DNA of 64,000 nt from Bimastos eiseni (Eukaryota; Annelida; Clitellata; Crassiclitellata; Lumbricidae), in the NCBI GenBank assembly GCA_959347315.1, contig OY365817.1, forward strand, positions 2,700,295-2,764,294. The letters are read 5' to 3'. This document shows positions 12,562 to 22,630 of this stretch, in pieces. The first letter of the stretch is position 1. Every line of letters starts with the position of its first letter. The position numbers and the translations under genes were made by a program. The notes below the pieces were generated by a model. The model did no database searches. It was not told the DNA's origin and saw nothing but the letters and a program-made list of their open reading frames with translations.

Positions 12562-12761
12562 NNNNNNNNNNNNNNNNNNNNNNNNNNNNNNNNNNNNNNN
12601 NNNNNNNNNNNNNNNNNNNNNNNNNNNNNNNNNNNNNNNNNNNNNNNNNNNNNNNNNNNNNNNNNNNNNNNNNNNNNNNNNNNNNNNNNNNNNNNNNNNN
12701 NNNNNNNNNNNNNNNNNNNNNNNNNNNNNNNNNNNNNNNNNNNNNNNNNNNNNNNNNNNNN
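12562..12761. other. Assembly gap (200 N)
   Basis: A run of exactly 200 N, so the true length is unknown. It is flanked by an inverted LINE fragment on the left and a GA microsatellite on the right, both likely causes of the break. Confidence 0.99.
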
Positions 12762-13630
12762 GAGAGAAAGAGAGAGAGAGAGAGAAGGAGAGAGAGAGAG
12801 GGTAAGATAAACTATAAACCTATATAGCGACAGTACATTGGCCTAGTCACTGTTCATTATTTTGGCAATGAATTAATCGGGTGAAATCATTCACCACCGA
12901 CGCCCATTTGAATGGAGAAAGTACCTCGTCTGCTACCTCGATATGAAAGGTTTAAATAAGACAGCATCGGGGGGGTCAGACAACTATACGTTCGGAGACA
13001 TGGAAGTTGACACTAAACAATGTAGCCCGGGAATGCCGAGAGAAGGGCCAGGGCAAAATGATCGGGATTCCAGCGATTGTTAGGGCCTGTACCAGGTCCG
13101 CAGTCAACTTATCAAATATATTCAGTTAGGATTATACAAAGAATAGGATTTATGCCTTTACAATATAATATTACTGACAGTTAATATTCACGTTTCGGTT
13201 TGATCGCGTTACAAATTTCATAAATAACTAAATAAATACTTAACTATAAATAGGCCAACAATCAGTTTTCATTTGAAGCACCTGAATATTACCGTACTCG
13301 TAAATTTTTCCTATGGAACACGCTCAATTTACGTCTAAGAGGTCCCCGACTGCTCTGGATATGGGTCTAGAATTTCTCTGATGCAGCTAAGCGAACTAAT
13401 AATAAGTCCAGTTAAGGCAATTAAGACTCTGTAGATGTAGATAGCCCTATTGCAAGGCAAGCTACGATAAATATGGTACGGCAATCCAAACGAAGATAAA
13501 ACAAGGAGTAGCCTACAGGTTCATCAGCATAGGTTAAAAGAGATTGTGATTGTAAGGTGTGGTAAGCCAGATTGACATAAGTAGAGACGAGAAGATTATG
13601 ATACATTTACACAGATACAGTCAATTAAAC
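12762..13630. other. Spacer between the gap and ACE copy B exon 10
   Basis: Begins with GA microsatellite to about 12800. No convincing terminal ACE exon was found here, although copy B should continue in this direction. The rest is AT-rich with nothing recognised. Confidence 0.5.
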
Positions 13631-13753
13631 CTGAGTTTATCTCCTGCGGCCTTTGATTTGTAGATGTCGCACTTGTGCAGAGGACCCACGTGACCAGCGG
13701 CTTCGCAAAGGGATTTGTGGAACTGAAACTGGATGATTGCCCTCACGAAATAG
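13631..13753 (-). pseudogene. ACE copy B exon 10 ([20 protein letters not shown])
   Basis: 123 nt, open, acceptor catcgttag and donor CTCAG|GTTTAA. Encodes [20 protein letters not shown] followed by GPLHKCDIY, the conserved block near the C-terminus of the catalytic domain. Its presence shows that the missing piece is internal, not a simple 3' truncation. Confidence 0.85.
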
Positions 13754-13869
13754 CTAACGATGACAACAAAAGTACACTTTTTATTTTTTTCAAAACCAAT
13801 AAATCAAAAAGACTTGATATAGCACCCCTTCAAGATATCTACGCAAGATATCTACACATCTCATTAGCC

Positions 13870-14800
13870 CAAAGTCCCTAGCCGGGCCTTGAAGCTGTTA
13901 ATTGTCTGCACATAAACTGTCTTTTCACTCAGGTCGTTTCATGCATTCACCACCCTGCTGCTGATAAATCTTTGTTTTATGTCAACTTCTGGTATCTTAT
14001 AGATTTTATAAATGTGTCCTCTTAAGCCACCTCAGCCAGTTGGAAGAACCTCGATGGTGTTGTTATCTTCTTGCACGATTAGATCTCCCCTTTCTCTTCT
14101 TCTGTCCAATGTTGTTAGTCCACACTTTTTTGATCTCTCCTCGCATGTCAATGTTCTATATCTTCTTATCATCTTGTAGCTCTCCTCTGCACTCTTTCCC
14201 GCAACTCCTTGTCCTGTTTCGTGTATGGGCACCACACTTGCACACAGTACTTAAAGTGTGGTCTGACCAGTGTCTTTTATATGTTCAGCATAATATTCTT
14301 TTCCCTGCTAACTATCGTTCTTCTTATTTGTCACAGAACTTTATTTCCTTTGCTTGCTGCTTCAGTGCATCGTCTTGATGGTTTGGTGCTTTTACGAATG
14401 ATGACTACCAGGTCTTTTTCCACCACCTTTACTCTTAACTTCCTGCCGCCCATTTCGTACTCAAAGCCTTCATTCCGTCTCCCCACATGCATCACAGCAC
14501 ATTTATCCATATTGAACAGCATATTCCAATCCTCCGACCACCAATCTTTCCAAGTCCTGTCTTAGCACTTTAGGATCTTCCCCGTTGTTTACCTTTGCAC
14601 AGTGTTTTGTATCGTCATCAAATTTAGAATTTTGTTAGATCATTCCTTACTCTATGTCATTGATATATATTACCAACAGCAATGGTCCTAATACTGATCC
14701 CTGAGGCACTCCACTAGTGACATCCATTCAGCTTGAAAAATTGCCATTAATCCTTACTCTTTGTCGTCTATCCTTCAGCCAGCTAGTAATCCATTGTAGC
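13870..14800 (-). mobile_element. CR1/Rex-like LINE fragment occupying the place of the missing ACE copy B exon
   Basis: In minus-strand order: TSGVPQGSVLGPLLLVIYIN near 14725-14660, MLFNMDKCAVMHVGRRNEGF at 14522 downward, RRRERGDLIV near 14100-14070, and a C-terminal SSRVVNA.NDLSEKTV near 13960. Stops and frame changes interrupt it. It fills most of the 1.2 kb between ACE copy B exons 8 and 10. Confidence 0.82.
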
Positions 14801-14979
14801 ATTTAAGAAATAATTCTTTTCACCAATCCAGCTTCTATTTCAAATCGTTGATTTTGAAATAACAATAATTAATTAACTGAAAAGCCAATATAATACATTC
14901 TGGTAGGGTATTTGAGCTGATTAAATGGTCATAAAATAGCCTCTTCCAATCTTTGAATAGATACTCCTAAAGTAATCAC

Positions 14980-15104
14980 CTGGATTGGCTCCACCATGGA
15001 AAAGGACCGGTTGGTCTTTGTAGTTCATAAAGTACTGGACGCGACCTATTTCATGGTGAGTGATGCCAAAGTATTGGCCAGTTATATCTGTACACTGCTT
15101 GATC
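14980..15104 (-). pseudogene. ACE copy B exon 8 with altered zinc site HEIGR
   Basis: 125 nt, acceptor cgctgcag and donor CCAG|GTGATT. Encodes IKQCTDI, then ITHHEIGRVQYF, then GGANPG. In active M2 enzymes this is HHEMGHxQYF; the second zinc-binding His is Arg (CGC) here. The following REGANPG block is also altered (HGGANPG). Confidence 0.88.
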
Positions 15105-15179
15105 CTGCAGCGTAACATACAGCAGAATCGTATCCGCTATCTAATGTAGTTTAACCTATGCATCTCTTTGCATGGGTTA

Positions 15180-15560
15180 TAAACATGGGTTCTATTGCAT
15201 TTAATTGAATTCTATTCTGTACTAGTATAGTTGAGTATATTCTAGTTTTGTCTATCTATTTTAGTCGAGTTTATTCTATTCTATTCTAGATCAGTCAATT
15301 CACAGCTAGTATATGCTAAACAGGTCCAACGCAGTCAAACCTAACCAAACTTGATTCAACCTATCCTAACCTAAGTTTAACAAACCTTATGTCTTATTCG
15401 ATTTCTTCGTCATTATGTTCTGTTTTATTATAGTCTGTTCCATTATAATAATGCTGATCTATGATATTCCATTCTAACACGTCATGATTGATAAATTATT
15501 TTGCTATTATTTTCTCGATCTAATGTAATCAAATCTAGTCTGTACGGATAAGTTTGAGTA
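15180..15560. repeat. Degenerate ~10-bp TAGTCTATTC-like simple sequence
   Basis: Many imperfect units of the type 'tattctattctag' and 'taacctaagt' lie in intron 7 of copy B. The region 16745-17010 is rich in the reverse complement (agactagactagacaagag), so the two blocks form loose inverted arms around exon 7. Confidence 0.55.
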
Positions 15561-16039
15561 GGCCTATATAGAGTCAACGGGAAAAAATCAGTTGGATAAC
15601 ATCAACATTTAGAATATATTAGTTTACATTTTACTGCACTATAGACAACTAGATCAGTAATATAAATATTACAGCAATTTCGACTAGATTGCAATTGTAA
15701 ATAAAATTCACACAATACAACTTTAATACAGACTACTAATAAGCTGGACTTGATAAGGTTACACAAGACTAGATATAAGAATAAACCAGATTATTGCATA
15801 TTAAGTTGTTCCAGTTTAAACCGGAGATGAACACTACACCCCAATAGATCAGCTCCGATCAAATTCAATCAATCGATCGATCTTTTCAGATTTTTTCATG
15901 ACAGACAATTGTTCTCCTTTACCTATTAATCATATAACAATGTTATATCATTTAATATTTCGCAGTAAATATCCCAGCAATCAGGAAACAAATAGGCTAC
16001 AAAAGTAAGTATCTTGCCAGCTAGCGAGGACTTATCAAT

Positions 16040-16305
16040 AGGGCCCTCACGTGTACCCGGGTACCCGACAGAAGCTGACTACCCGGGCAATGAAATCGGG
16101 TTTCGGGTACCCGAAATTCCGTTAAAATGCGCGATTTTACCTGAACATATGTCAGAAATAATGCCTTGGTCATATTGGCGGAGTGCCCGGGCAAAGAAAT
16201 CGATTCTCGGGTGCCCGACATCCGTAAAAATGCGCCATTTCCTGCATTTCCTAACAAAGTATCCGCGCGGTCGGGTACCCGGATACTCGACCGCGTGGGT
16301 CGACA
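16040..16305. repeat. GC-rich palindromic block with a repeated ~58-bp unit
   Basis: Words built on CCCGGGTACCCG recur. Two related units begin at about 16082 and 16184 (cccgggcaa/tgaaatcg... to ...aaaatgcgc). A third, hairpin-like part is cgcggtcg...cgaccgcg at 16265-16293. GC-rich and unlike the surrounding AT-rich intron. Confidence 0.7.
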
Positions 16306-16539
16306 GGTATATATATCGACATTTTTGACAGTCTTTCTAATCAACAGATATTTACAGTGATGATATGAACTATTGTCAGCGACTGATGTAAATGTTTGTA
16401 ATTCTATGTTTTGATTTCTAAATATGCAGTAAATAACATATCAATATCATAGGAACTTCAGACAATATATTAAAGTTTTTGACAACAAACATTGGCCAAT
16501 ATTAGATCAGATCAAAGGTGAGCTAGGATTAAGTTTTGC

Positions 16540-16712
16540 CTGTAGTTGATCTTGTTGTGGAAATCCCAGGCAGATGCGTGGCAGACGACTTTGCGTTCAT
16601 CCGTTGGTTTTTCAATGAGTGAATGGCCCCAGAAATCCTGCGGCATCGGGGGAAGACCAAGTGACGTGAAGAATGAATCTGCCTCACGAACCATTCGAAG
16701 GGCGGTGAAGCC
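16540..16712 (-). pseudogene. ACE copy B exon 7 (CHASAWDF), GC donor
   Basis: 173 nt, phase 0 to 2, open. Encodes [20 protein letters not shown], then [11 protein letters not shown]. The donor is TACAG|GCAAAA; a single T-to-C change from GTAAAA would explain it. The next exon supplies the base that completes Arg, so the boundary is well supported. Confidence 0.87.
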
Positions 16713-17454
16713 CTTATAGCAAAACAGCACCAGCTATATTCAGCAGCTTCTAGACTATAGACTATAGCGTTAAACTCGGTAAGACAAGCCTGAACCAGAC
16801 TAGACTAGACAAGAGTAGACGAGAATAGACAAAACTTCAAAATATAAGAATAAACTGGACAAGACAAGAATAGACCATACTAGAATAGAATAGACCATGA
16901 TAGAATAAAATTGAATAAAATTGACTAAATCAGATAGAAAATACTAGAATATACTCAACTTTAGTCTAGTATAGAGTGGAATAGACCTACAATGGAGTAC
17001 AATAGAACTTATAGAATCTATGTAAACCATGCAAAAATACGTTTTGTTACGCTCTCCCTATAATTATTTGGTGTTTCCGACATATTTTCTCCATTCAGCT
17101 CAATTTAATCTATTGCGATCCGACTTCAAATCCATATAAAATCTTATCTATTCCAGAATAATAACTTCCCTAAAGCACTGATAATATCATGGTGCTCGTG
17201 GAGTCAACTGATCGTCATTAAAGCAAAAATCCATTAAAACTCGTTAAAATACAAAAACAAAAGGCAAACATTAGGCCTACAGCTGGCATATACTGCAACG
17301 TTGTTCTTACTCTGGCAGTGCCAGTTCTAAGCCGGGATGAAGGAGGAGGGCATTGTCAATAATCACTCTTCACACAGTGACATTAAACAGCAACTAACTG
17401 CAATACTATAAGCCTATAGCATGGAGGGTTAATAATAATAGAAATAATAATATT

Positions 17455-17695
17455 TCTAACTGACAAGCCGCTGTATGATTGCAAATATAGCATAAACAAA
17501 TGGTGACCAGTTACAACATCAGTTGAATTTGACTGTCGACAGCCATGCAAGGCTCATTACATTATACATCAGATATAACCATCACCGCCATCTAGAGGAA
17601 AAAGGACTAAAAACCTTACATGGGTTATGGGAATCGAACTCGGTTCATGAGCTCTGCAAGCCAGTATCTCATACATTACTCTACGATCACCTACA
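17455..17695. repeat. tRNA-like SINE copy
   Basis: Shares 'tgacaagccgctgtatgattg', 'cagccatgcaaggc' and a 3' part (gggaatcgaactcgg...) that looks like the T-arm of a tRNA gene in reverse. Related copies: 24700-24835, 29815-30060, 60835-61125 and 61580-61680. Confidence 0.6.
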
Positions 17696-17738
17696 ATAAA
17701 ATTAAATATTACACGGGATTCCTATTCGTTGTACAAAC

Positions 17739-17836
17739 CTGATCTTTGAGTATTTTGGTCAGGCTGATAGCGGAACTTTCCGGAAATGGCTTAACCAGAT
17801 CATAAATATCGTCCCATGTCTGTGCCCAGATATTAC
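17739..17836 (-). pseudogene. ACE copy B exon 6 (GNIWAQTWDDIYDLV)
   Basis: 98 nt, phase 1 to 0, acceptor catgacag and donor CAG|GTTTGT. Encodes GNIWAQTWDDIYDLVKPFPE, a core M2 block. Open. Confidence 0.88.
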
Positions 17837-18446
17837 CTGTCATGACATGCAGTTATAAAGTGAGGCTTCAAAATCCATTTAACTGCTTCCTTCTATAGGC
17901 TTACCAACTTTCTTGTTAATCCATTTATTGCATTATTTATCATGAAATTTTAATTCCTTCAGAATTTGTTCATTTATAGATTTAATTTCCTGTTTAATTA
18001 TTCACTCATTTTATTTAAAACGTAGCCTATATCTTCTTATGACTGCATTTAGGAGACCCGAGCATCACATTTACGAGCCCATAGCTAGCAGGATCCCTTC
18101 AACACCTTTATAAACGTTTCAATTGTTGGTCAAATATATCTATGTTGTCAAACAGAAAATAGTTCATGACCTGTGTTTTTATTTATTCTTCCATTTTATC
18201 ATAGTATCATAATTATTTACTCACTTCTACTTTAATATAGGCCTACTTCTTTTCATTATTTCGGGCCAACCTTATTTCTGTCATCATTTATTACTCCGAG
18301 GTCATAATTATTCAACATGAAATGAAAAAGAAATTAAAGCAATAGAAGCCTTGAAATGAAATCCTGTCCCAGACATCCTGACATTCTGCGGAGAATTCAA
18401 AACATCTTTAATAGTGAGATAGTAACAACTCAACTGTGAATCGAGA

Positions 18447-18560
18447 TAACTCAATTCCTCCACTGCTTGCACTCTGGCACTGCCAGTCCCAAGCCTGGAT
18501 AATACGCCAATAATCCCAGTCATCAACAATCTCATTAAACCGAAACAACTATACTAACTG
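18447..18560. repeat. Short dispersed repeat beside the ACE copy B exon 5 donor
   Basis: Same repeat family and same place as 3257-3372 in copy A. Both share 'taaaccgaaacaactatac' (one mismatch) running up to the exon 5 donor. It was therefore present before the ACE duplication or was spread by gene conversion. Confidence 0.6.
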
Positions 18561-18566
18561 ACACAC

Positions 18567-18764
18567 CTAGGATATGAGCTGGGATCTGTCGAGTGCTGGG
18601 GAAGTCCTGGATGTTCTGTGGATAGCTTTGCATGAGTTTCCTTCGGACGTAGGCGTGAAGCTGTTGGTAGAGAGGCTTCACTTGTTGCCACAGATCCTCG
18701 CAGGCAGAAGTGAAATTCTCCATCTCATAATCACTTCGCCAAGAATCGCCTTCATTCTGATATC
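18567..18764 (-). pseudogene. ACE copy B exon 5
   Basis: 198 nt, open, one codon shorter than in copy A. Encodes PLYQQLHAYVRRKL and IPAHILG, identical in protein to copy A over the last 44 residues, with similarity continuing into the flanking intron. Donor CTAG|GTGTGT. Confidence 0.88.
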
Positions 18765-19140
18765 CTGTCGAGAATTCAAAACATCTTGAATGTATGTATT
18801 AGACTATTTATATAGCGCCTTAAAAGAACCTCTCGAAGGCGCTAGACGTAGTTACTCAGCAGATCTTCAATATTACGTAGTGTTAACTGGATATCTGACG
18901 GCACCATTATGTTATTTATAGTCGGAGTCTATCCTTCATATTAAGGACCATTTGCACCTCAGTCCATTCACTCCATAGTTGCTCCACTTAACGCTCTATC
19001 AACAGAGGCCTTCTGGTATCTCGTGCAAGCCACCTTGAAGCTTTGCCTATGTAACCGCCTTACAAACGAATTGCAGCATCAGGTCCTTAGTATTTCTTCT
19101 CTTCTGCTGTTGCGTTTCTGTTTAAGCGACAGTATATCAA

Positions 19141-19357
19141 GTTGGATCGGGGCTTTATAAATGCTAGTAATCGTAATCGTAACCGTAATCTCAGTACCAG
19201 GTTGAATCGGGCTTTATAAATGCTAGTAATCGTAATCGTAACCGTAATCTCAGTACCAGGTTGAATCGGGCTTTATAAATGCTAGTAATCGTAATCGTAA
19301 CCGTAACCGTAATCTCAGTACCAGGTTGAATCGGGCTTTATAAATGCTAGTAATCGT
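19141..19357. repeat. ~60-bp tandem repeat, about 3.6 copies
   Basis: The unit runs from gttg(g/a)atcggg through ctttataaatgctag and (taatcg)n to ctcagtaccag. It contains an internal GTAATC/GTAACC hexamer array that varies in length. Confidence 0.85.
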
Positions 19358-19482
19358 AATCAGTAATCTTCAAATTTCTAAAGAGCAATTCGAAAGCCAA
19401 GCGCAGGGCATCAGCTTATTCACGAGCGCTCTAATTACAATAATAATATGAACGCCTCTGATACTTCAGAACCTATACTTGC

Positions 19483-19626
19483 CTCGTAGTTTGGCGCCCT
19501 TGTTAAGGAGCGAAACCAGCTGACTGAACGATGACTTCGTATGCCTACCGCTAACGTTGCGCCAACCTTCCCAGGCCCACAACAGCTCGTTCCAATCTCT
19601 CGATGTCGCCATCACCTTGACCAGAC
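19483..19626 (-). pseudogene. ACE copy B exon 4, GC donor
   Basis: 144 nt, open, encodes SRDWNELLWAWEGWRN and LLNKGAKLR. The acceptor is cactttcag. The donor is CGAG|GCAAGT, the classic form of a GC-AG intron; copy A has GT here. Confidence 0.83.
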
Positions 19627-19889
19627 CTGAAAGTGACATTCCATGAGATAACAAAGACCCTTAGAGTCGCCATCCTCCTTTATCCAGGCTTGGGACTGGC
19701 ACTGCTGGACTGCAATCAGTTGCAGAGTCGGAGTCATAGTCACATTTGCCAAGCAAACAAAATTTTAATATCATCCTACATGTTTGTACCTTTCTTCGCT
19801 CTGATTACATATTTTCATCATCATGATCATCACCAACATCATCTTCTTCTCTCAACTTATTCTATATCCTCCTCCTCTTCATCATCAAC

Positions 19890-19965
19890 ATCATGTTTAT
19901 CATCATCATCATCATCGTCGTCGTCGTCGTCGTCGTCATCATCATCATCATCATCATCATCATCG
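19890..19965. repeat. (CAT)n(CGT)n(CAT)n microsatellite
   Basis: Trinucleotide run with a CGT core flanked by CAT units, giving spurious poly-Ser and poly-His frames. Confidence 0.9.
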
Positions 19966-20159
19966 TGCATTATTATCATTGTTAAACTTATTAAAAATAA
20001 TTAATAATATTAATATTATCAAAATTTAATTATTAATTATTATTTTTATTATTATTATTTTAGGTCTTCTTCCTCTTCACCATATTAATCTCATTGCAAA
20101 TTTTCCTTCTTTTGTCCTCCTTTAACCTCCTCGGTTCGTCGCCTTCGTGAACAACATCC

Positions 20160-21020
20160 TCGTAATTCAATCAATCAATCAATGAAACTTGATAAGACAT
20201 CCTATTCAAGAAATCTACTCAGAGGCGCTAGTATTCCAACCACGGCCAAAGAGGACAAATTTAAGAGAAGAATAGAAAGAAGATGAGGAGATCATCCTAG
20301 GTAACAACCGGAGGTTCGGACGAAGCCCACTCAAAGTGGAAGGGCCCGAAACAAAGAAGTCACAATGCTGCAGTATAACATTGAATGAGAATGGAACGAT
20401 TAGAATGGCCTGCACAGCAGAGCGCAGTGTCATCCAAGAGCTGGCAGCAGTAGGGCGACATAGCTATTGAAGGTAAGCAGGCGCAGCCAAAATAAGGCAG
20501 CGCCATACCAAGGAAGCGACTCGAAATGCAATGCGCTACGGGAGGGAAGCCAGTGCAACACATCACGCATATAGGCAGAAACATGACCTGTCCTAGAAAT
20601 CCCTCCTATCAGGCGTACCGCCGACCGTTGGACTCTTTCCAGTTACCCAATCATGCCTCGCGAAATACCCGCATATACAGTAGAGCAGTAGTCGTGACGA
20701 CTAGTGACGAAAGCCTGAATAAAAGTTGCTGTAGCACTAGTAGAGAGCAAGCTGAAGATCACCCGCAATTGTCATAGCTCATAGAAGCAACTGCAACGTC
20801 CTTAGTTGACATGCTTGGTGAAAGAAAGCTCTTGGTCAAGAATGATGCCTAGGTCTCGCACAGAAGAAGCAAATTAAAGTTTAGGAACGCAGCAGTCCCC
20901 AAGGTCAAACTTTGCCAGTTGTTGCCTAGTTCCAAGCAAGATAAATTCTGTCTTAGTAGGATTAAGTTTGAGTTGATTGGTCTACATCCAGAACTTGAGG
21001 GAGTCAATAGCTATTTGCAT
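20160..21020 (-). mobile_element. L2/CR1-like LINE fragment in ACE copy B intron 3
   Basis: Minus-strand reading gives LKLNPTKTEFILLGTRQQLA, then SVRDLGIILDQELSFTKHVN, both typical of the post-catalytic part of CR1/L2 reverse transcriptases. Stops interrupt it. The 3' end has an (ATTG)n tail at 20167-20182, as expected for these elements. Confidence 0.78.
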
Positions 21021-21064
21021 AGTCTGAACAGAAGCCATTACTTTAGAGACAGACCAGTATACGT

Positions 21065-21180
21065 AGGCATGTGCATGGTAAGGATTGTCTACCACCAAGG
21101 TAATGGTTGTCCATTTGAAAGGTGAAAATTGTCTACCTGCAGGTAAACATTGTTTACCTGCATGGTAAAGATTGTCTACC
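21065..21180. repeat. 21-22-bp repeat that copies the ACE copy B exon 3 donor
   Basis: In gene orientation the authentic junction CCAG|GTAGACAATC is followed by GCAG|GTAAACAATG, GCAG|GTAGACAATT and, further on, GGTG|GTAGACAATC. Spacing is 22 and 21 bp for the first three. Confidence 0.7.
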
Positions 21181-21285
21181 TGGATTCTGTGAGATGCAGC
21201 TTTCATTTCCAGATGCTGTATCTGATCCACCCTTGCAGAACAGCTGTGCTGTAGATTCTAGTCATATTTCTCTACAGATCGTCCA
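21180..21285 (-). pseudogene. ACE copy B exon 3, with nonsense codon and frameshift
   Basis: Homologous to copy A exon 3. After a probable gtgcag acceptor comes DDL, then TAG where copy A has an Arg codon, then RNMTRIYSTA. The frame is then lost by a net 2-nt deletion; the ...GNESCISQNPG end is in another frame. Neither frame reads through. Skipping the exon would also break the phase (0 versus 1). Confidence 0.8.
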
Positions 21286-22158
21286 CTGCACGTGAAAAAG
21301 CAGTCTTTTCTAATGAACTCTAATCACAACCGATATAATCTTGTCAAATTTTATCCAGTGTAAAAGATACGTTAGGATGGCAAGTAATGCCCTAACGAAC
21401 CAGCAGGGTCTTTACCAGCAACAGTGGTGGCAGTTCATAGATGACGTCATGCAATTTAGGACGAATTTTGACCCCTCCATCTCCCAGTCACACATCGTCA
21501 CAAAAGTTATACCCCTCAATATGACGTTGCAAAAATCTGATCCCACCAACCGAAGAGACCAGATGTCCAGAATGTTATATGCAAATTTACATATAATAAT
21601 AAATAAATTAAACCAAAACAATACTTTAAACTATATAGTAGAACGAAGAACAATGGAGACTGTATAATTATTACACTCAGCATGCGTTCCACGGATGACA
21701 AGCTCTTGCAGAATCATTACATTTAAGAAATGCTTAATGACAATAACTTGAAACAATCCAAACTTTATGCTTCTCCATTCTCCCACGGGGAAGAAAATGG
21801 TCCTTCTTGGAATGAATAGGGAGAGCTTTGATTTTATTTTCCTGTTTAATGGATATTCCGTTCGGATCCAGCTTTTCTTTGTCTATCCAATTCACACTGA
21901 CCGCTTTATTCGTATGCGATCACAGCAGCAACAGTAGTAGGAGTAGAAGTATTAATATTCATTTCTTATTTATCCATTATTCACTCATTCCTAATTGAGA
22001 AAAACCGACAGCATGGTGCTCTTGTGATGATGATAACAATGATGACGATGATGACAGTGAAAACTGGTGAGAATAACGACTATGATGTTAATTACGGCTG
22101 TAATCCTAACACGATGGCGGTTGAGGAGTTTATGTAGCAAGTGGCTGCATTGCCTAAC

Positions 22159-22311
22159 CTTTGTGAGTTCATCGGATGTTAACTGTGAGCAATGCAGAAT
22201 CAATTGGAACTGCCTGATGACACTTGGATCCGTGAACTTCTTCATGTCGAAGTTCTTAGCAATCTTGCATACCCCTTTGTTGAAATCTTCCAAGCGTAGA
22301 CTGGCTTCACT
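22159..22311 (-). pseudogene. ACE copy B exon 2
   Basis: 51 open codons (SEASLRLEDFNKGVCK...), phase 0 to 0, acceptor ttcttacag and donor AAAG|GTTAGG. Same place and phase as copy A exon 2. Confidence 0.82.
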
Positions 22312-22630
22312 CTGTAAGAAATTACAATTCATTTCATTTCAGTTGAATAAAAGGACAATCTGTTAAAAATTTATTAAAATCACTTAATATTCAGCAAGGT
22401 AAACCATCCCATCGATATATTAAAGAATACGTAAAATTTGCGGTTTTATTGATAGTACATTGACAGCCGTTGGATTTGTGAATTGGCAAGCACTAATCTT
22501 GCTTAGCTTTCCCTTGTCTCGCCGTGTTTAGCTTGGAACCAAGAATAGTAGTAGTCATTTATAAAATAAGGAAATAAGACAGCTGCGATATAATATGAAA
22601 AACGAAATTTAGTGAGAGACGAAGACCTAC

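Noticed and set aside
13320..13400. Possible relic of ACE copy B exon 11 on the minus strand
   Set aside because: A weak LAASEKF...RGPL reading loosely resembles the family's LGxSxPWPxALE block but has a stop, and no splice sites or further matches support it.
17620..17695. A functional tRNA gene, suggested by gggaatcgaactcgg
   Set aside because: Only a T-arm-like part is present, other copies differ and carry a SINE body. I saw no complete cloverleaf here or at 54860, 55630 or 61040.
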